A stretch of 64,000 nucleotides of DNA from Polydactylus sextarius. Lineage: Eukaryota > Chordata > Actinopteri > Polynemidae. The translations under genes and the position numbers were made by a program. Shown piece by piece: positions 52,923-63,352 of the stretch (positions are counted from its first letter, which is position 1; each line of letters starts with the position of its first letter). The stretch spans positions 17,592,679 through 17,656,678 of the forward strand of contig CM028923.1 in assembly GCA_016801845.1 (NCBI GenBank), read 5' to 3'. The notes under the pieces are model-generated. The model ran no database searches, was not told the DNA's origin, and saw only the letters and a program-made list of their open reading frames with translations.

Positions 52923-55900
52923 GTAAGCTGACGAGCGTCCACACAAGTGTCATACGGAAAGAGTTATGAGGGTTTCTTTTGGATTGTGTGCGTCCGATTT
53001 TGAACATGGCGTACCCCGCTCTGAGATGGCGGTGGTTTTATGCTGCTTAGAGCGTCACAGAACTGATGTGTGCGGTAGTTAAATGGGAAGGAGGGTAACG
53101 CCGACTAAGCTAGTTGGTAACCGGTCCCAGCTCAGGTTTTATTACAAAATCAAAGATTCCATTTAACAGGCATGGGTGTTTAGCTACTTAGCTTGCAGCT
53201 AGTGTAACGGCTGACTGTTGCTGCCTTCGCGGACTACAGTTAGCAGCTGAAATTAGAAAACAATGAGTGTCTGACATTCCAATGCGCGTTGAAACACACA
53301 AATATAAACACGTTAACTTGTAAATTAAAGTGGTGTGATAACGAGTATGTGGCTTTTGTTCCACCACTTAGCTAACATGAAAAGTCACGACGGTTGCAGG
53401 CATGCACCGCTTTGTCGGACTGCATCATGTTCGGAGTGTCATAATTACTACACACTTGTCGGTCCGTGAAGACAACATGGGGTCAGTGTGGAGACGGTGT
53501 TTGTTTGGGACACAAAGTGTTTTGTAATATTTTTGTTTGGAAATGCGTTGTTTCACATTTAGATTAAATTTAAATTTCTTAACATTTAGATTAAAATTTA
53601 ATCATCAATTACTTAAATGTGTCAAATAAACAGGAGGCCATGTTGTTTTACAGTAGTCAGTTTATCTGTTTGATAAATAGTTATTTGTCTAAAACTATGT
53701 GTGTGTTTATAATGATACATTTGTGCAGAATTGTAATATAAAATGTATCTGGAATAAAGTTTAGTATAAAACATTTTCTGTATAGACATAGTTAGACATG
53801 GGGGTGTAGATGGTCAGTGATCTTGTGATAAAAGATCATATAATGAAACTTGACAGTCAGACTCTTGCTTGTTCTTCCTCTACTCTTGTCACGTGTCTTC
53901 CAGATCATCCTCTCCTGCTACCATCGCTGCGTCTCTTCATCCCTCCGCTGCGCCTGGTGTCTGCAGCCATGTGGCAGGTGGTGCAGCGGGGCAGTGTGCA
54001 GGACTATGGGATGGTGGAGGAGTTCATCAGCACCGTCACAGAGATCCTACCTGAACTGCTGAACGCAGATCAGAAAGCTCAGCTCCTCCTGGGACTCAGA
54101 GCTCGGGTACAACTGCCAACAGTTTATCATAGACATTTAGTGGTTTTATAAGAAAACACATGCGTGTAATATCACAACCATTTGGTTGTTCCCCTGCAGA
54201 TGTTACATTGTCAAAATGAAGTGTAAATACCTTTTATGCATTTCAGCAGTAGCCTGTGAAGCACTGTGTGTGTCATCACATTTTAACTTTCCGCTTCCGA
54301 GTCCAGCTTGTGCTCACAGAGTGAATAACATTTCCAGGTGCTGGGCTGTCAGTTATATTTACCTCATGTGTTGCAGGTGGTTCTTGAATTGTGTCAAGCT
54401 GAGCAGATAACAGACACAGAAACCATCGAGATGCACCTGGAGCGGATCAAGTCCCTCGTGTCCACATGGGCAGCACAGGTCAGCATCTGAAAATCTTATA
54501 CGCACAAGGTTTTCTACAACCTGTTTGTCTTTATCCTAAAAATGCTTGGATTTTTGTTTTATTGCAGCCGTGTTTTGCAGAAGTTGAGTTTCCAGAATCA
54601 AACTTTGTGGATCAAATTGAATTGTTGTTGAAAAACCCTGAAGAGAAGGAGAAGTTTTTCCAGGTTTGTGCTCATGATAAGCCCTTAATTCATCCCTCAA
54701 CCAGTGTAGGTTATATAGTCAGTTTCTGTCAGGGCTTGCTTCAACCATGATTTTTTTTTTCCAGGATGTTTTCCCGACAGACTTTGGGCCTGACTACGAC
54801 AGCGCTCTGCAGGTGCTAATGCTGGATTTCCTGTCACGGCTGGAGAAGCTTCTTCCAGTTCCAGACATCCAGCAGGTACTGCAGCCTCTCTGGGAAACAG
54901 GTCTAAATAACCAGTTAGTTATTTTGTTAATAACCTCAAGTGTTAAGTCAGACCTGGTTGTTTGCTGGAAGAGTAAACACAGACTTTTAGCATTAAATGG
55001 TGGTTTTCTTTAGGGGTCTGCTCCAGTCCACATATCGAAGTGTCTTTGGCCAAGATACCGAGCAGTGTCAGTAGAATAGCACAATGCCGAGATATATGAA
55101 GCCATTGTGTGAATGGGTGAATGTCATTCATGGTGTAAAGTGAGTGGTCACAAGAAGACGCCCTATAGAAATGCAGTCTGTTTACCATTGACCATTTTGT
55201 CTGCATGTTTTCACTGATATCATCTGCCTTGTGTAGACGGCATCCATGCTCTGTGCCGCCCCGTCTGCTCTGGAAGAGTGTGTGCACTCAGTTCCTGACC
55301 TGCAGCACCTGAGGACTGTGCTCCTGTTCCACGCAACTCTCGGACACTTTGATTTATCTGGTGAGTCTCATCTGACCTAGAACATACTTAAAATCTATTT
55401 AATGACTGTCAAATAAGTTTAGTACTCGGACAAATGAGCTGATGATGTAAAATACAGAAAGCAACAGCGAATGGTAGATATTTGTTTTAGAAATGAAGAT
55501 AAAGTGCTTTACACTACTGGTCTTTTTCACACTTCGACACACACTCACGCACTAATGGGGGCAATTTGGGCTTCATTATCTGAAGGACTTTTCAACATAT
55601 GGACTGAAGGAGCCAGGAATCAAACCACCGGATTTCTGACTAGTGGATGAGCCACTCTGCCTCCTCAGCCACAGCCGTACAATTTGTCGGTTTGATTGTC
55701 ATACTCTATATTTAAATCAACCACTCTGAATGGCTGAATCAAACTAAATAATACACGTTTTGAGTATCAAACATGGTTCAAAAACACTTGTGACCAGTGT
55801 TGTGTAGTAAGGAGCTAATAATACTTCACTGCTGTATGTAAATATGTTTTGGGAGTATCTGTACTTTTACTTGAGTTTTTTTTTTTTTGATTATGTCAAC

Positions 55901-58900
55901 TTACTTCGCTACATTTCCTGACTTAATGACATATTTTCAATGTTCAGTGTCGTCGCAAAAATCAGATGAACGTAAATGGTGTTTTCTCCAGCACTCCGGT
56001 TTTTAGACCATCAATACCATGTCTGAGGTTTGATGGAGGCTCCATCTTAAAGGGTGGATGGATGGAAAAACTTCAACAATGTCAATATCGAACACAACTT
56101 TACATTTAGTGAAAAAAGAACAACTTTATAACTTTAGGGCAGACTGAAGACATAGTCTATGAAGATTGTTGTTGGCTCCATGTTTTAAAGTGCTGGATAA
56201 ACTTCATAATATTCCTCATAATATTAACATTTGTTGTCATACTTAAATACAGCAAATACTAGATCTGTACCTGGAGTATCTGTACATCTACTTTAGTACC
56301 TGCACTTCTACTCTAGTATCTGGACTTTTATGACTTTCTTTTTTACCACTTTATACCACACTGCTTTTGTCAAAGATCATCACGGTATGTAAGTTCCTGT
56401 GCATCACTGTGGCGGTGATGAAAACACTGCAGTGGTTTCAGTCCTGTGGAGCTGAGGTGCACCCTCTTCTGGCCACACTGTTTTGTTTTTTGTCTGATTG
56501 TGTTTGTGAGCTTCCCCCTGAGCGTGTGCAGGACTAGCCTGTCCCTTAGAGCTGATTGCATTTTTGTTTTTCAGCTGCTAACGATTAAGCTAACAGGCTC
56601 CTTGTTTTTCTCACAGATGAAACTCAGACCATTCCATCTTCCTTTGGGAATTGCATCCTGTCATCACTGTCCCTCCCTCAGCTGGAGAAAGTTGTGATTG
56701 ATGCAGACCAAATCCAGCTGGAGCCTCAGTCAGAGCAGATGCAGAGTTGTATGACTGTGCATGTGGAGGGTGAAACCGTCACTCTGCTGGACTACATCCA
56801 GATTGAACAGCCAGCAGGGCTGGTTGAGCCTGACGATCAGGAGGAAAATGAGGTGAATGAGGAGGAAACTGGTGAAGATGCAACGGACGAGGACCTTGGT
56901 GACACGTTAAAACCAGCAGTTTTTCAGCCACTAAAACAAAGCAAAAGGCTGCAGTTAAAAAGAAAAACTGTAAAAGACAAGGACTCTGTGACAGCAAAGA
57001 GGCAAAGAAAAAAATACTCCAACAACAAGACTTGTCCTGTGTGCAATAAGACTTTCCTCCGAGCTGCAGCGATGAGACGACACCAGGAAATTCATTCTGC
57101 AAACAGGGATCTCAGGTACAAGTGTACCAACTGTGACAAACGATTCAGGGACCATTATGACATGAACCGGCACCACATGCGCGTCCACGAAAAAGATGAG
57201 ATAAGCAGCAACTCTAAAGAAGAAGACCAGGGGGATCCGAGCACCTCCGAAATGGTGGAAAACAAAAACTGCTCTCTGTGTGGGAAGTACTTCGCCCGCC
57301 GAGTCGACATGGAGCGTCACATGAAGTCCCACTCAGACGATCGACCGTATAAATGTTCTTTCTGTGAGAAGAAATTCAAGAATCCTTACGTCTTAAAGAG
57401 ACATCAGAAGGAAATCTGCAAGAGCAGAGAGCTGAAAAAGCCAAAGAGGAGAGAGCCACTGCGAACAAACCCGCAGCCATCTACAGAGGCATCCACGGAC
57501 GGTAAGATCTGTCCCATCTGCAGCAGGATTCTACCCTGCACAGCCGACATTGCAAAGCACTTGCGCTCTCACTCAGAAGAGCGGCCTTTTATTTGCGTCA
57601 CTTGCGAGAAAGGCTTTAAGTACAAGGACACGCTTAAGAAGCATCAGATTATTCATGGTCATGAAGGCATCAGAGAGGAGCAGAGCAAGACAGTGGAGCA
57701 GATCCTGGCTGAAGCAGACCCGCCCAACTGTGACGATGACTGTGGTCTGAATAAAAAAGAAAGTAACGCACCCACAGAGACTTTAGCTAAGTCACCATCA
57801 GAAGCTGTGCAGAAAATCAGCAAGAAAGCTTTGAAGGTGTGTCCAGTGTGTGCAAGGGCGTTCGACAGCATCAAAACACTGAACAGGCACTTACAGTGTC
57901 ACACTGACGACCGACCGTATCATTGCGTCCACTGCAAGAAGCGTTTTAAGCACATGCACGGCCTGAAGAGACACCAGATTTATGCCATTTGTCACAAGAA
58001 AATCACTCGATTCTTATGGAAGAAGGAGCCGAGAGCAGGACTGAGCCAAAGTGAAGTGACTGGTGCCGAACCCCAACAGGCGGGGCCACTGAAAATACCA
58101 GTGTGGTGTTCCAACTGTGGCAAACACTTTGAGTACCTGTCTGCTCTCAAGGAGCATCAAGAAAACGTCTGCAAAGTGGATGTGAGGGAAATCATGATCT
58201 GCAACGACTGTGGGAAAGAGTTCAAGAGCATGACGATGCTCAAAGTTCACCAGAGAATCCATGACCCACTCTACTGCAAAGAGTGCGGCAAGATCCTTGC
58301 CAACGAGGCAGCGTTCGAGCGGCACAAGCTGATGCACCGGCCGATGCAGTGCACCATGTGCGACAAGACCTTCACCTTACTGAGGCGCCTGAGGGAACAT
58401 TACGAGAAGCAGCACAACTTCACAGGACCGTACCCCTGCGGACAGTGTGACAAAACCTTCATCCAGCTGTCGTACCTAGCCATACACCAGAGAATCCACA
58501 AGGGGAGTTCCCCTACATCTGTTCCTTGTGTCCAGAGAAGTTCAGGTCGTCCAACTGTCTTACAGTTCACCAGAGGAAACACACAGGGGAGAAGCCCTTC
58601 CTCTGTTGGCAGTGCGGGAAGTGTTACCGCTCGGCCTCTGAGCTCACGGTGCACATGGGAACCCACTCGGAGGAGCGGCCCTGGGCCTGCAGTCAGTGTG
58701 ACATGGCCTATCGCACCAAGCTGCAGCTGACAAACCACGTTGAGCAAATCCACATGGGCGTTCGGTATCCGTGCAACACCTGCGGGAAGGAGTTCATGAA
58801 GGAGACATCATTGAAGAGACATGAGCTCACCCACACGGGCGAGAGGCCACATCAGTGCACCGTGTGCGGGAAGACCTTCCTGACCGCCAACGAGCTGCGG

Positions 58901-59194
58901 TTGCACAACAGGTACCACACCGGCGAGCGGCCATACAAATGTGAAGTGTGTGGCAAAGCCTTCATCCAGTCTGGATACCTGAAGTCACACATGCGCATTC
59001 ACACGGGAGAGAAACCATTTAAATGTGACATTTGTGAAAAAGGCTTCAGGCTGTCGTATCACATGAAGAAACACAGGCGGACTCATGCTGGGAAGCCAAA
59101 GAGCTACATCTGTGAAGACTGCGGGTTAGCCTTCCTTCAGAAAAAATCCCTGTGGGAACATTCGCTCACTCACAATGTCACCTTCATCCACTGA
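52895..59194 (+). CDS. TINF2_N (TIN2-like) domain protein with ~21 C2H2/C2HC zinc fingers; frame broken once
   Basis: CDS is join(52895..52922, 53904..54106, 54377..54478, 54568..54663, 54765..54875, 55237..55360, 56617..59194), all GT/AG and phase-consistent. Residues about 23-185 resemble the N-terminal TRFH-like domain of the shelterin subunit TIN2: PPLRLVSAAMWQVV, later LLGLRARVVLELC, and LDFLSRLEKLLPVPDIQQ near the end. An acidic stretch and a basic, NLS-like patch (KRQRKK) follow. About 21 zinc fingers complete the protein, so a nuclear DNA-binding role is likely. Read literally, the frame shifts at 58503-58506 and stops at 58730, giving about 925 residues. With one more G in that run it would be 1080 residues. 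I recognise the domains but not an orthologue name. PRDM4, a BTBD11 neighbour in mammals, is excluded because no PR/SET domain is present. Confidence 0.85.
53904..54106 (+). CDS. TINF2_N zinc-finger gene exon 2 (TIN2-like domain, first half)
   Basis: The acceptor is TCTTCCAG and the donor CGG|GTACAA. It reads FIPPLRLVSAAMWQVVQRGS, VQDYGMVEEFISTVTEILPE and LLNADQKAQLLLGLRAR. The LRL-x-AA-x-WQVV motif, the following helix and LxxGLxA+ match the start of the TIN2 N-terminal domain. Confidence 0.88.
54377..54478 (+). CDS. TINF2_N zinc-finger gene exon 3
   Basis: A 34-codon phase-0 exon: VVLELCQAEQITDTETIEMH then LERIKSLVSTWAAQ. The VVLELC start continues the TIN2-type helix (VVVELI in TIN2, from memory). 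Helical throughout. Confidence 0.88.
54568..54663 (+). CDS. TINF2_N zinc-finger gene exon 4
   Basis: A 32-codon phase-0 exon, PCFAEVEFPESNFVDQIELL then LKNPEEKEKFFQ. It lies in the middle of the TIN2-like domain. The acceptor is TATTGCAG and the donor CAG|GTTTGT. Confidence 0.88.
54765..54875 (+). CDS. TINF2_N zinc-finger gene exon 5 (TIN2-like domain, conserved end)
   Basis: A 37-codon phase-0 exon, DVFPTDFGPDYDSALQVLML then DFLSRLEKLLPVPDIQQ. The last part is the clearest match to TIN2, whose domain carries a FEYLCQLEKALPTPQAQQ-like helix at the same place. This two-point match (start and end of the domain) is the main ground for the family call. Confidence 0.9.
55015..55200 (+). mobile_element. 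SINE-like 3' part in the zinc-finger gene intron
   Basis: CAGTCCACATATCGAAGTGT, a GTGTGAATGGGTGAATG stretch and a CCCTATAGAAATGCAGTCTG end follow the order of the 3' part of a common fish SINE. A tRNA-like head was not seen here. Confidence 0.6.
55237..55360 (+). CDS. TINF2_N zinc-finger gene exon 6
   Basis: The acceptor TGTGTAG is a less common TAG type and the donor is G|GTGAGT. It encodes TASMLCAAPSALEECVHSVP and DLQHLRTVLLFHATLGHFDL plus S, then one base. This is the tail of, or linker after, the TIN2-like domain. The intron before it carries a SINE-like tail. Confidence 0.85.
55520..55680 (-). mobile_element. tRNA-derived SINE head, antisense
   Basis: Read on the minus strand: GGCTGTGGCTGAGGAGGCAG, AGTGGCTCATCCACTAGTC and GGTGGTTTGATTCCTGGCTC. 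These give A-box-like and B-box-like sequences as in tRNA-derived fish SINEs. It lies in the last intron of the zinc-finger gene and is not a functional tRNA. Confidence 0.65.
56617..59194 (+). CDS. TINF2_N zinc-finger gene last exon (all zinc fingers)
   Basis: The single 3' exon begins DETQTIPSSFGNCILSSLSL, passes an acidic run (EEN-EVNEEETGEDATDEDL) and a basic patch, then gives fingers 1-13 in one frame from 57034 to about 58499. Fingers 14-21 follow in the +2-shifted frame from about 58507 to 59179. Canonical TGEKP/TGERP linkers occur only among fingers 14-20. Fingers 4, 8 and 9 use a final Cys near or in place of the last His (C2HC style). Having all fingers in one large terminal exon is typical of vertebrate C2H2 genes. 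Stop TGA is at 59192-59194. Confidence 0.85.
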
Positions 59195-59850
59195 TGAAGT
59201 GATGATAGAATTTTTAGTAGAAACTTTATTTTCATGCAGGTGGCTTTCTTGTTTATAATGTCACCAAAAACATTTCATCTTGGTTCTTGATTCCTCTGAT
59301 TTTGTTGATTTACATGTTTCATATTCTGTAAAACACTGGGATGAATTGGAAGGCATGTGTATATCATTTTCTGCTTTCTGCTAAGATAAATCAGCCTCTG
59401 AGGGGAGAACTTGTCATTTATCCATCAGGTATTTGGTCTTGATTTTCCTGTGCCAATATCTGCTTCTTCTCTCGGTTTTAAATTAGTAAATGGAATATTT
59501 TTGTTCCGTTTATTGTTGTTTTTGTACATCAAGATGTTGTTACATCTGATGCAATGATACCGTATTGTTCATCATCACAGGCAGATGCAAGAATGTCTGA
59601 TCAACTCTTTAAAACCCATACATGAAAATGAGGCGCAGCAAATAATTTTGAGCTCTGAAAATCAATGACTAGCAATAATATTGTTTTTCTCAAATGATTT
59701 ATCAAAGTTCAAATGTTCAAGTGGCAACTGATAAATTCTCCATTGATCTACTGATTGGTTTATTGATTGAGCAGCTGTAAAAAATAAAGCAACAGTGGAA
59801 AATAAATGTCAGCTGCAGGCACAATAAAACGTTTTATCTGATTAAATGTG
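59195..59850 (+). other. 3' UTR of the zinc-finger gene with polyadenylation hexamers
   Basis: A+T-rich, no coding signal. AATAAA hexamers cluster at 59783-59788, 59801-59806 and 59823-59828. They are good candidates for the end of the transcript, giving a 3' UTR of about 0.6 kb. Confidence 0.6.
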
Positions 59851-61271
59851 TGTTTACTATATCCATATAACCATAACATATTGAAAAGTGGTAATAATAT
59901 GCAGAAGGGACTTCCTATCTGTTTAGTCAGTAGCACTCTTTAACCAGTAGATGGTGGTGTAGTACTAATGATGGTCTAGGTCTGGGCAGCTGATCCTCAT
60001 GTGGGAGGGGGAGGCTGTTTTGCCCCCTGCTGCCTCAGCTTGTGTTGGAGGATTTTGACCTTGCAGAGCTTCCTCACACATAAATAATTTTGTGTTTATC
60101 TTTATGAACAGTCACATTTCGGTATCTCAGTAAACACTAAAGGAGATTTATGGCAGAGAAGTGTCTACACAGTAAATCTGTGGGGAAGCCAGTGTGTTTA
60201 TGCAGCTCTTGGCTGTATGTAACATTAATTTCCCAATAGTTGTTTATAAAGGCCTGGTGACTGCAAATCAATATTTACCCTTTGCTCTTCCTCCACTGTG
60301 CGTGTCACCTGACTGTTTACTCAGTCTGAGTGACAGTCGAATCCACAGCAGCAGCAGCAAGAGCAGCATCTCTGCCCATTTCCAGAAAAACTGCTCCCAT
60401 CTCTCAGAAAAATCAAAGGCCGACTGAGTCAGAGCCTCTCCAGAGTGTTGGGAGCAGATCACTTTTTAACCCAAAGCATATTGATTTATATGGGGCTGTA
60501 ATTGCTTCAGTGTGTCCTGGATTATTCTCCCCGTAATTGAGGCCTGGCAGAGGTCTCTTTCCTAGACATAGCCCTCACGGTGCCAGGTGGTTGGCAACAA
60601 GGAGCACCGCACCCACTCCCCAGCCACATTAACAGAGCCAGAGAGTGGTGGCCCTTAACCCCCGAAAAACCACTCGTCATCAGTGTTGTGGCATCAGTGA
60701 CCAGCATAAACAGCCCCCCCCCCACACCTCCACATACATACACACATACCCGTTCGTGTGCTCTGCTCTGAATTACCTTGCGCCGGCCCTTGTCCAGCTG
60801 CAGAATGAGGCAGCACATTGTGAGTAAAGTTGGACAGCATCAATGACTCTCTGCAGTGTCACTGTCTCTGAAAAGTTGAATATGTGTATTTTTTGTGTGT
60901 CTCTGGTCTGTGGTTTCGTCTCTAGTGGATTAGTTGTATTTACTGTAACCATATATTAAGGCTGTAATTATTGTACATGCTATTGTTCAGGTATTTGTTT
61001 TGTGTTTTTGTTCCTGACTCAGTGGAACATTCCTGGATTTTGAAAAAAAAAGATGGAATGCTTGCACACTTCTACAAGTCTGCAGATTATCGTTTCATGT
61101 CACGAGTGTGATGGTGTTGGGGGGGTGGGGTAGACAAAATAATGGAAACATTTCATGACAATGGACCATTAAAAACATTGGTCTAACAGTTTGTGCCACG
61201 TATTGCCTTGGCTTTCCAGGTTTCTGTGACCAAAGCACCTGTAGAGAGACACTGTTCACCAGACCTAGGCT
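59851..61271. other. Downstream flank, no gene recognised
   Basis: Contains a poly(C) run near 60714, short CA-rich DNA and a G-run near 61119. GACAAAATAATGGAAACATT at 61133-61152 resembles the ends of a dispersed fish repeat. Open frames at 60194-60827 overlap on both strands with no domain. Confidence 0.45.
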
Positions 61272-61898
61272 TGTTTCTCAATTGTGAGGGGGCTTCCTCA
61301 GCAGCATGCTCGCCTTGGAAGTTGTATCCTACAGAGACGAGGCTACACACCTCACTAGCATTTCAATCACGTACAATTGGAACAGTCTAGTAAGTGTGGA
61401 AGCATGTCATCCCTGCAAAAAATTAAAAAAAAAAAAATCCTAGAAAAATTCATATGTGTAATGTCACACTCGGTTGATAAACAATTAGTCCTACTCTAGT
61501 CCTAGTAAGATATTGAATGAATGAATCGCCAAACTATTTTAAACGTCAATAATAGCAACGCAGTCATAACAACAACATTAACAACCACAAACAAGCAATT
61601 TATTAACAATGTATGTTTATGTTCATGGTTAGATTTACATTAACTCATAAAATAAATAAAGGTCTTATATTTGAATGAGTTTTGCTGCTGCTTCCCTTCT
61701 GCTATCATTGTACAGTGGAGGATTGTGGGTATTTTGACGATATGGAGGATACATCAGTGTAGCCTCGAAATTCCAAGGAATCAGGGACTCAGTCCTTGGT
61801 GAAAGTATCCTTGACACTGGAACAGTGCTTGGTGAGACTTGATGATGTGGCATCCTCAAAAAAGCACCTTTAAGCAGCTTCCTCGCAACTGAGAAACA
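61272..61898. mobile_element. Terminal-inverted-repeat (MITE-like) element, about 627 bp
   Basis: TGTTTCTCAATTGTGAGG (61272-61289) pairs with the reverse complement of 61881-61898 at 16 of 18 positions. Both sub-terminal regions then carry GAGG/AAGC/GAGGATGC-like motifs. The TGTTTCTCAATT end recalls dispersed Harbinger-type fish MITEs, but the class is a guess. The middle is A+T-rich and noncoding. Confidence 0.5.
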
Positions 61899-61934
61899 GC
61901 CATAGACATGATGGTTGTTAAATGCGGACCCCAC

Positions 61935-63352
61935 TAATCTTCAAAAAGAGACCTTTCTGTGGTTTTTATTATAGCCATTTATTTAGCTCTGGATGCTAAC
62001 GCCATCGTAGCACTCGGCTATTTGTTAAATGCTGTCACAAAGCAACAGAACTCACATCCAGATGGTGTTTTCATCGTGGCTGGTGACTTTAATCAAGCCA
62101 ACTTAAAGGAAGTACTTCCAAGATTTGTCCAACATGTTAAATGCCCAGCTCAGATGAGAACAAACTGGACGTGTATTCTAACATTCCTAAGGGCTACAGA
62201 GCCTTACTATGCCCAGCCCTTGGACAGCAAAGAAGCAGAGGTTCAGCTTCTTCGCTGAACCACCTTAGCGAAACTTGGCCCACCAATAGCCCACAAACAA
62301 AAAAAACACCCTGCTGACCAGCCACTTACCCTCCAGTTAGAGGAAGATAAGCGGGCCCTGACAACTCCCTCAGCCCTCCATGCTACACTAAAACACCTAG
62401 AAGAGGAGTCCTATTTCAGGATGCTTTTTATGGATTACAGTTCTGCTTTCAATACCATCTTACCCAGCAAGGTGGTCACAAAAATGCTGGACCTTGGCCT
62501 CAGCAGCCATGTGTGTCAGTGGTCACTCAGTGAACGCACACAGATGGTGAGACTTGGGCCCCACATCTCCACGATCATGACCCTCACACAGGTGCACCTC
62601 AGGGCTGTGTGTTCAGTCCACTCCCCTATGCCCTGTATACTCATGACTGCTTGCTTCTCCCAGGCAAACGTGATCATAAAGTTTGCAGACAGTACAACTG
62701 TGGTTGGGCTTGTCTCAAATGGGAACAAGGTCGCCTACGGAGATGAGGTGCACAGTCTGTTTGAGTGGTGTGCCCATAACAACATCTCTCTGAACATTAA
62801 AAAATAAAGTAAATCATCATCGTTGATTTCAGGCGACACAGAGTGGAGCCCAGGCCACTGGAAATAGGGGGAGAAGAGGTGGAGAAGGTACGTAGTTTTA
62901 CATTTCTGGGGGTTAACATCAGTGAGCTCTTTTTACTGTTGCTCAGTAGAAAGTTTCTCAACATACTGCATAACCGTCTGGTATGGGAACTGTTCAGCAG
63001 CTGACAGAGCAGCTCTCCAGAGGGTGATAAAAACTGCCCAGAGTATTATTGCCCTTCCCCTGCCCCCTCTAGAGAATATTTACCTGTCTAGATGCCACAG
63101 CAGGGCTTATAGCACTGTGAAAGGCACTGCTCATCCTTCTCACCACCTGTTCACTCTGCTGCCCTCAGATAAACAGTATAGGTCACTTAAGACACGCACT
63201 ACTAAACACAGGAGCAGTTTTTATCCAACAGCCATTAAACTGAACTCCGCCACCCCCACTCATTTTGATTGTTTGCAGTTCTAAAGTAGAGACACCATAA
63301 TTTCATTGTATGTGAAACATACAATGACAATAAAAGCTTTCTAATTCTGATA
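61935..63352 (+). mobile_element. 5'-truncated, internally deleted LINE (CR1/L2-type non-LTR retrotransposon)
   Basis: Three frame-shifted pieces lie in order. 61959-62258 is the APE endonuclease (FIVAGDFNQANLKEVLPRF). 62421-62807 is reverse transcriptase (FMDYSSAFNTILPSK, then VIIKFADSTTVVGLVSNGNK; the catalytic [FY]xDD box is changed to FADS). 62922-63284 is the C-terminal tail (TYCITVWYGNCSAADRAALQ and HPSHHLFTLLPS). Parts of both domains are missing and stops interrupt the frames, so the copy is dead. The 3' end has a hairpin and AATAAA. The exact family is not certain. Confidence 0.85.
63304..63326 (+). repeat. LINE 3'-end hairpin (10-bp stem, GAA loop)
   Basis: CATTGTATGT (63304-63313), GAA, ACATACAATG (63317-63326) form a perfect stem-loop directly before GACAATAAAAG. 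It lies at the very 3' end of the LINE copy. Confidence 0.85.

Noticed and set aside
55520..55680. A tRNA gene on the minus strand
   Set aside because: A-box and B-box resemblance is present but the cloverleaf is decayed. It is the head of a SINE.
56709..56723. IQLEP as a possible TRFH-docking motif ([FY]xLxP) in the zinc-finger protein
   Set aside because: The required aromatic first residue is Ile here, so the match is not good enough.
52895..59194. PRDM4, the mammalian neighbour of BTBD11, as identity of the zinc-finger gene
   Set aside because: There is no PR/SET domain. The N-terminal domain is TIN2-like and the finger number is far higher.
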